Under the pieces are notes generated by a model. The model worked only from the letters and a program-made list of their open reading frames with translations, made no database searches and was not told the origin of the DNA. 64,000 nt of DNA from Anolis sagrei. Taxonomy: Eukaryota > Chordata > Lepidosauria > Squamata > Anolidae. Numbering within the stretch: position 1 is the stretch's first letter; each line of letters starts with the position of its first letter. The position numbers were made by a program, and so were the translations under genes. The DNA lies in contig NC_090023.1 of assembly GCF_037176765.1 (NCBI RefSeq), forward strand, positions 154,855,663 to 154,919,662. The letters are read 5' to 3'. This document shows, piece by piece, positions 35,401 to 44,400 of this stretch.

Positions 35401-38400
35401 TTTTAGAATACAAGAAAACCATTTGATAATGTGTCTTGGCCATTTATGTGGGACATTTGGAAGATGAAATTTGGAACAAACTTTCAAAAACGAACTGACT
35501 TATGATGACCAATGTGTTCACATTTTGATCAATGGAGAATTGACAACTGTAATATTTATAAATTAGTAGAGTGCTGTAGAGATGTGTTCATTATAAAGTG
35601 TTATTTATAATGTGTTTAAACTGTATTTATAATGTTTATTATAGAGTGTTTAATGTACTGTGTTTAAACTGCATTTATGTATTACATTTATTGCCATGGC
35701 CTAGCTGTGAGGGATAGGTTGCCATGGTGACAAGACAAGGCAGAAGAGGAGGTGGGCGGAGCTTAAGGAGAAAAAGGTTGGAGTGTGGCAGTTAAGCTCC
35801 AGTCCGGTGGAGGAGACCCGGAGAAGAGCAGAGCCAGTTAAGGGCTCTGGGAAATAGCAGAGTCAAGAAAGGACTCTGGGGAAAATAGTTTAGTCCGGTG
35901 AAAGAGACCCAGTTAGGGCTCTGTTGTGAAGCTGTGAGAATTCAGCAGTTCTTAGAATTTGTGAATATTTCTTCAGCAAGAGAGCTGAAGGTGTTACCTT
36001 GTTAGATTACTTAGGTTAAAGAATCTAACAGAGGGGGTTTTAAGGATCGCCAGTAAGGAAAGACTGGTGATCAGTGGTTTGTTCCGAGTATAGGGCAAAC
36101 AGTGTGGACATTCACAATAGGGAACTCTGGAATAGTATAAGCACTTCACTAAAGAAGGAGTTTGTAGATTTGTAACATTCAGAAGCCTGAAAGTATCTCA
36201 AACCAGCCATTTTGTAACATCAAGCCTTGTGCCAAGTTCAAACTCTCAAAACTGCAACAATTACGTTCTGTTAACAATAAATCTTGTTCTCTTTTTATTT
36301 CAAACCTGCCTCCTCCATTGCTGTTATGCTTGGTGCATTCCACACTACCAAAATCACCTCACAACCCAACTAAAGATAAACAGAGACATAAACCAGCGTC
36401 TCTAAACATATTCGTGGCAGTTTAATTGATATTTAAAAGAAGGTTCCTCACAGAATATTGGTGGCATTAAAGAAGATTAATGCTTCCTCACATAATTTTT
36501 GGTGGCATCTAGTGAGATTAGCACTGCTTCTTTACATTTTTGGTTGACAAGCGGTGGGATTAACGCTTCGTTACATTTTTGGTGGCAGACGACGGGATTC
36601 GAGTAACAACTAATCGAGTGCCTTAAGTTTGATTTTAAAATAAGTTGTGAGGTAAAAGTTGCTGAAAAATGGCTACCAGGCGGCAGAGAAAGCTGGCTGA
36701 GGAAAGAGAGGGAGACATAGGGGAAAGCTCGAGCTCTGAGTCAGAGACAGAGGCAGTGCCTATGTCAGAAATGGCTTTTAAGTACAAGTTAGAGATGAAA
36801 CGATTGGAGATGGAGAGAGAGGCAAAACAAAGAGAATTTGAAGAAAGACAAAGGGAGAGAGAACTAGAGATGGAGGAAAGACAAAGAGAAAGAGAGAGAG
36901 AACAGGAGTTAGAATTGAAAAGAATGGAGTTTGAGCTAGAAAAACAAAGGTTGGCTTTGGCACAAACATCCAGTGTTGTCCAGGAAGGGAGATCTGGAGT
37001 GGATACCCCAGATTTGACAAAGAAATTCCCAAAATTTACCAAAGGAGATGACCCAGAGAAATTCCTTATATCTTTTGAAAGATGTTGTCGAGATTTTGGG
37101 TTGGCTAAAGACAAATGGATGATATACCTAAGGCCTCAGATAAATGAGAAGCTTTTACAGATTTATGGACAGATGCCGGAGGAGTCTTGTAGAGACTATG
37201 ATCTGTTTAAGAAGCAGGTTCAACAGGAATATAGATTGACTCCTGAATATTATAGATTTAAGTTCAGGACGTTGAAGAAAGATAAAACACAAAGTTTTGC
37301 TCAAGTGGCCTCTAGATTGTCTCAACTGTTCGATAGTTGGATAAAGACGTCTGAGGTAGAAAATTATCATCAGCTGAGGGAACTTTTGAAATTGGAACAA
37401 TTTTTCCAATTAGTTCCTTATGAAATTCGTTGGGTGATTCAAGATCGCAAGCCATCCACGATTGTAGAGGCAGCGGGTATGGCGGATCAAATAACAACCT
37501 TGAAAGAAGGATTCAAAGGGGAAGATCTGCCAAATGACAAAAGAATAAACAGGCAGCCATTTTATTCACAACAAAAGCACCCACAGCAAGAAAAGGGTGC
37601 TGACATAGAAAACACCCCCTATAGGAGGCAGAGTGTAATAAGACCAACTGCTCCTGAGGTAAAACGACGGTGCTATCTATGTGGAGAATGGAATCATTTA
37701 AAATATCAATGTCCCTTGTTAAGGAAAGAGAAAACAACCCTCTTTGTGAATAAAATGAAAGAAACACCAAGGGCAGAAGCAGATACTGTTCCAAAGGAGA
37801 GTTCAAGCTCAGAGCCTCAAGAGAAACAATGTCTGTTTATCCTGTCAGGCAGCCCATCTAAAGACTACTTAGAAACCATTTCTATTGATCACAAAGACAG
37901 GAAAGCACTCAGAGATACAGGTTCCGAAATATGCATAGCGCATCCCGAAATAATACCTCAGAGATTTCAGCAACCAACCTCTGAAGTAAGATTAAAAGGT
38001 TTAGGTCCCGCGATCCCGACACCCGTGGTGACCTTGCCAATAGAATATAAAGGATGGAAGGGTGTGTGGGATTTTGCAGTCAGTCCTGACATACCATATC
38101 AATGTTTAATTGGAAATGATTTGGCTGAAGAGATTAAATACTGTAAGATGGCGTATGGGGAGAAAGAATGTAACAATGAAAGCCCTGAACAGAAAGCCCT
38201 GTGTTTTGCCATACAACAAGATGGGGACGAGAAGCCAGAATCTAGCACTACGGTTGCTGAGCTTATTAAGAAGACAGGAGGAGTCAGAGAAATTCAACAG
38301 GAACAAAGAGCAGAAGAACAACCCTATAGATTTATTGCTGAAGATGGTGTTCCAAATATAAAGTCAGAAGTGTACAGCCAGAAGAGACCATGCAAACGAG

Positions 38401-41400
38401 GAACAAGCCCTGCAGCAGAGCCGATTCCAGTGGCTGATTATTTGAGAGCCAGTGAAGAGAGTATAGAAACAATAGGTCTGGAAAGACAAGTGATAAACTC
38501 TGAGGAGAAAGAGGAATCCTTGACCTTAAAAGATGTATTTCCTTCAGCGCCACATAAAGAAATTACCTCAGCCGAACTTTTTGACAAAGACAATAAATTA
38601 AAAGTAAAAGAGAAAGCTAAAGGAAAACAAACTCTGGATGTGACAGTAGAAGCTGATGCGAGTTCAGAATATCCAGGGGTCTTCTGTGAAACAAAGATCC
38701 ATACATCTGAAGAGAAAGTGAACAGAAAAAGAAGATTTGGCCATGTGTCGGAAGAGAGATCTCCTTTATCCTTGAACGGAGAGGAAAGAGAGAATAAAAG
38801 CCAAGCTGATAGACTGACAAGAAAACTAATATACACAGACTATATTGGTGATGATAAAAAGAAAAAGCTGCAATTTCTAGCTTTGGAAGTTTGTCCAGAT
38901 AGCAGTGATGAGCTTGCCATGAAGAAGGACAATATTCGTGTTCGTTCTTCCAAGGACAGTGAGTTCTCTTCAGTGCCAAGAAAAGATGCTCGAGGAATTC
39001 CAGATTATTCACCACAACCTGATGCTTCATGGAAGCAAGCCATTGTTCAAGCCCTGAAAATCGATGGAAACAGAACTGTTCCTGATAATTGGAAGGTCAG
39101 ACAAAAGAAGAAACCTAAAAAGAAGAAACGAAGAAGTGGAAGAAAGAAGCTAAAAGATCATCATAAAGAGACATTGCTGTGGACAGTTGGTCCAATACAA
39201 CCGAGGTTGTGTTTGAACCATGGGACATTGGACACTAAGACATGTCAATGATCAAATGTGGGAGTTTAACTATTGTGTGGGCTATTAACAAAGTGGGACC
39301 ATATGTATGGAAAAAAGTTGTGGTATGGTATATAGATAAATGTCTTATAAATTGACCAGACTAGGTAGAAAGTCAATTATATATGTTAATGGGATAGAAA
39401 CACATTTAGACAAGGATAGTTTTATTCAGGTAAGCTATATAGATATAGGTTTAGTGTTAGCCTGTTAGTTTCATTGGAAGGTGTTTCATCAATACTGATT
39501 CCATGGAAAAGGATTTAGCTTTTAAAATCTAATGTATGTGTAAGGTAGTGTAATATTAAAGTGTGGTAGGTATATATGTTTTACAATAGGCAATAGATAT
39601 TTACGAATATATATATAAGTATAAAAATGTGAGACTTTGATACCACATCCATAGATGATACTAGAATTTCATAGGTTAAAGGTTTGTATGTATGGTAATT
39701 AAAATATACTTAACCATAATATGTTTCCCTTTCAGAATTGATGTATATGTATATTTATTGTTAAATGATATGTGAGATTATTTTTGCTATTCTAGGATTA
39801 AGAAATATACAAAAATAATATTTCTGGGGAGGAAGGTGTAGAGATGTGTTCATTATAAAGTGTTATTTATAATGTGTTTAAACTGTATTTATAATGTTTA
39901 TTATAGAGTGTTTAATGTACTGTGTTTAAACTGCATTTATGTATTACATTTATTGCCATGGCCTAGCTGTGAGGGATAGGTTGCCATGGTGACAAGACAA
40001 GGCAGAAGAGGAGGTGGGCGGAGCTTAAGGAGAAAAAGGTTGGAGTGTGGCAGTTAAGCTCCAGTCCGGTGGAGGAGACCCGGAGAAGAGCAGAGCCAGT
40101 TAAGGGCTCTGGGAAATAGCAGAGTCAAGAAAGGACTCTGGGGAAAATAGTTTAGTCCGGTGAAAGAGACCCAGTTAGGGCTCTGTTGTGAAGCTGTGAG
40201 AATTCAGCAGTTCTTAGAATTTGTGAATATTTCTTCAGCAAGAGAGCTGAAGGTGTTACCTTGTTAGATTACTTAGGTTAAAGAATCTAACAGAGGGGGT
40301 TTTAAGGATCGCCAGTAAGGAAAGACTGGTGATCAGTGGTTTGTTCCGAGTATAGGGCAAACAGTGTGGACATTCACAATAGGGAACTCTGGAATAGTAT
40401 AAGCACTTCACTAAAGAAGGAGTTTGTAGATTTGTAACATTCAGAAGCCTGAAAGTATCTCAAACCAGCCATTTTGTAACATCAAGCCTTGTGCCAAGTT
40501 CAAACTCTCAAAACTGCAACAATTACGTTCTGTTAACAATAAATCTTGTTCTCTTTTTATTTCAAACCTGCCTCCTCCATTGCTGTTATGCTTGGTGCAT
40601 TCCACACTACCAAAATCACCTCACAACCCAACTAAAGATAAACAGAGACATAAACCAGCGTCTCTAAACATATTCGTGGCAGTTTAATTGATATTTAAAA
40701 GAAGGTTCCTCACAGAATATTGGTGGCATTAAAGAAGATTAATGCTTCCTCACATAATTTTTGGTGGCATCTAGTGAGATTAGCACTGCTTCTTTACATT
40801 TTTGGTTGACAAGCGGTGGGATTAACGCTTCGTTACAAGTGCTATCAAAAATAGAATTGTGGTTATATAATAAAATTTAAAGGGAGTAGACTAATAAAGT
40901 ATAAAAGCCATCAGACAGTGAATGAAACGTCTGTAGATCTATTTGTTTGGAATATATGTATGTATTGGTGTGTTTTGTTTATGTGACAATGTTCTATTAT
41001 TTTAAATAGATATCTAGTGATAGGTCTGTAGTAGTAGATAAAATGTATTTCTGTCATTTTTAGTGTAATATATTAAAAATCAGCTTGTTTGTTCTATCAT
41101 TGGTGTTCTATCTTGTTTTTTTCCTTCTTCAATAAAATTACTTACATAACAACAACAACAACAACAACAACAACGGAAAGTAATGGCTTCATATAACTTA
41201 AGCTTGACTCTCCATTGTAATAGTCTTAAATCGCAAGTGTGTGTGACCTGCAACAGGGTTGAGTTCATGTTGATATTTTTTGGGTTGTTATACAATAGGG
41301 TTAGGGTGAAAGTGTGAGTCATCATCTCTTGGAGACTGATTGCAATCAGATCAGTTCAGCAAAAATTAATACTTTCTCTTTCCTTCATTAATTACTAGCT

Positions 41401-44400
41401 TAGCCAAGTCTTGATCACATCAGCAAAAAGAGCTGATCTTTTCCACATACCTTTTCATTGGCCACCCCAAGACTGTGGAATGACCTCCTGGAAGAGCGTT
41501 ACACAAAGTATTTTTTTACACAGATAATGTTTTTTGTGCAAAATGCCTTGTTTTATGTGCAAATGTTGACTCTGCAAAACCATTTTTGTGTAAAAACAAG
41601 TTTTAAGAGTGAAATTTCTCAAACAAATTATACAGTGTGAAAAAAAAACTGAATCCCTAATGGCTTCATGTGGCCATGATATTTAGGGGTGATAGGAAGT
41701 GTAGTCCAGAATATCTGCAAGGTACCGGGCTGTAACAATAAAGCTATCAAATAAAGCTTATTTCAAATTAACTGCAGTTATTTATGTGAACTGCACTTAA
41801 TTTGAAGTCATCTAATTTTGTTCCTGTGACAATTAGAAAGCATTTCTCATTTGATTTCTGTCCCCATATGAACATAACTGCAGGTCCCAAAGGAGACACT
41901 GGAGCAGAAGGTCCTCAAGGTAATCCAGGGGCCCCTGGCCTCAAAGGCGATCAAGGGTCAGTCGGTGAAAAGGGAGCAAAAGGAGACGTAGGAGCCAGAG
42001 GTAAGTGGCGAAAATATATTATCATATTAAGGGTAGAAAAATTAGTTAATCTTCTTTACATCCCAAATACATAACAAATTATTCATCAGACCAAGCATAT
42101 TTAGTAATGTAGAAAGCTCTAGAACAGACAAAAGAAAGCAAAACAGATGTCTTTCAATGATATACAGTAATATTTGCAGCCATTCAGATTTAGCTCTTAG
42201 CTTACAGGACTTTTTAAAATAGGCCATTCAGATTCAACAAACACAGAGAATATCAGTCTTTTCCTCTCTGTAGAAAATGAGAGCTAAATACTTTCTACCT
42301 ATAGAATTTGTTGTTGATTTTGACTTATGGCAAGCCTGTGAATAAGAGGGCTTCAAATCACACTATCATCAACAATAATGTTTCCATCTTTGCAATCTCA
42401 GCATCTTAACTGAGTCTATACATCTTGTGGTCTTCTTTTCTTTCCTCACCAAACATTATTGTCTTTTCTAGCAAATCATGTCTTTTTGTGGTATGGCTGA
42501 AGTACAGCAGCCTCATGTCCATCTACATTGCAGGATTAAGGCAGTTCAACACCACTCTAAAGCCATGAATCAGTGCTGTGTAATTGTGGGATTTGTAGTT
42601 TGGTGAAGAACCAGCACTCTTTGGCAGAGAAAGCGGAATACTTTCTGTGCAACTGCAACCCTCATGATTCCATTAGCACTGAGTCATGGCAGTTTAAGTG
42701 GAGTCAAACTGTGTTACTTCTACAGTGTAGAAGCACCCTTAGGGAGAGTTTAAGGTCAGTTTGCTCTAGAATCCATTTAATATGCTTTTTAGCAATCCAT
42801 TGAATATTGTGGATTTTTTTTCCAGTACCACACTTCAAATGAGTTGATTTTCTTCCTGCCAGTTTTTGTCACTGTCCAGCCTTCACAGTCGTACTTGGAA
42901 ATGGGAAATACAATGGCATGGACAATTCTAGCTTGAGTATTCAGTCTTATATCTTGGCACTTCATGATCTTGTTGACTTCCTTCATAGCTGCCCTGCCAC
43001 ATCCTAGTATTCTTTTGATTTCTTCATTCCATTGATTACCTACTTTTACTTACTTTTAAAATCTTACCTAGGATTGCAAGGTGCAGCAGGACCACAAGGA
43101 CCTGTGGGGAACACAGGCCCTCCTGGATCAAAAGGAGATAAAGGTTCTCCAGGAGAAAAGGGGACAAAGGGTGACAGTGGTCTCTCGGGTAAGGTTAAGA
43201 AAGTGCCATTTGAATGGGGGGAAAATCAACTTTAATATCTAGGGAAAATACCTGGGGAAAGTTCAATACTGTTCCTTGGTTACTTGCTTTTGGAGCCCTC
43301 GAGTACACTTTATGCTAGAGTGGGCTTTCACTGTCCATGAGATTTTAAAAACTCAGACGTTTTACAGAATTGGAAATGAACAAATACATTTTATTTGCAA
43401 GTTGTTGCTGATATTATCTGCTTACCCTAATATTCTTTAAAAAAAACTAGACCACTTCAGTAAAAATACCATTATATACAGTCTCAGGAGCAAAATTATA
43501 AATCCCAGTGTAGACAATCCTTGAATACTTAATATCAGGGATACTATGTGTTTCCAAGAAACAAAAGTTTTCTTTTGAAAGATATCAGAGGCATAGATGT
43601 TCATGCAGAACCAGGTTTACAATTTAGCTATAGGCAAAAAAAAAAACCCCAATAACAATTATTTAATGTGTTGGTATATTTTGACCCTGAGGATGGTTTG
43701 GAGTATTTCCCTATATCACTATATTTATTGTGAGTGTATGTATGTGTGTGTGTGTGTGTGGGGGGGTGCCATTTGAGTGGGGCGGGGAAACATGCTGGGA
43801 CAGCACTTTGAAGAAGGTGTTTGCTACTACACAGTACTACAGTACTACTTTTTCTAGAAATATATCACTCTTTTTTCCCATAGAGGTCAACCTGATGAAA
43901 AACCAAGTCACTGCCCTTGAGGGACAGCTAAAAGCTTTACAAGCCAGTTTCACCAAGTATCAAAAAGGTAAATATTAGGGATGTGCAGTTTGGTAGAAAT
44001 CTGTGTCATTTTCGGTGTGCGATGTTTGGCTGCCCCCCCCCCCTCCTCCAGTCTCATTTCAATTTTAGGGAAGTTCCCCAATTCAGGAGGGGTTTCTGTT
44101 TTCATGCCAGAAATATTTGGAACATTGGCACCAATGGGGAAACTTTAGAAGCTCATTTCTCTGTCATTTTAGGCCAATCAGCAAGAAACTCACCTCATGT
44201 ATAGGCCACATCTTCTACTGCAAGCCGGATAAGTTTCAGAACGTTTCACCAATCCGCTAACTTTTTAGAAATTATTTGTACCAGAACCTTTTTTAAAAAA
44301 ACCACAACAGGGGGTTCTGGGAATAGAAGTCCCCAGAGCATCCCAAAAGAGGGTGGGAGAATGGACACAGTCAACCAAGACTCTAATTGGCTGAGAAAAA

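Larger units (their letters stand above)
35575..40837 (+). mobile_element. LTR retrotransposon, young, gag-protease only
   Basis: A 5263-nt element in the SFTPD intron between the 108-nt and the next collagen exon. It has two 1001-nt LTRs (35575-36575, 39837-40837; TG...CA), a perfect 5-bp target duplication AGTGC (35570-35574, 40838-40842), and a primer-binding-site region starting TGG at about 36580. A single long frame spans 36669-39251, and a purine-rich tract (GGGGAGGAAGG) ends at 39836. By eye the two LTRs are identical over their whole length, so insertion was recent. The parts seen are gag and a protease-like segment; no reverse transcriptase or integrase region is present. It therefore looks whole as a non-autonomous unit, with no visible break. 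The capsid region contains a SCAN-like domain, which points to the Gmr1-like Ty3/Gypsy branch. Confidence 0.92.

Noticed and set aside
36635-37114. Minus-strand frames opposite the gag frame, 36635-37114, 38438-38836 and 38617-39030
   Set aside because: They are shadows of the purine-rich gag coding strand (Ser/Leu-rich, with no domain).
36669-39251. 860-aa frame as a host SCAN or zinc-finger gene
   Set aside because: It lies between two identical LTRs with a target duplication, has a gag-type zinc knuckle, and no C2H2 fingers.
41080-41325. Minus-strand frame with a Cys run
   Set aside because: It is a translation of the (CAA)n microsatellite at 41149-41174.
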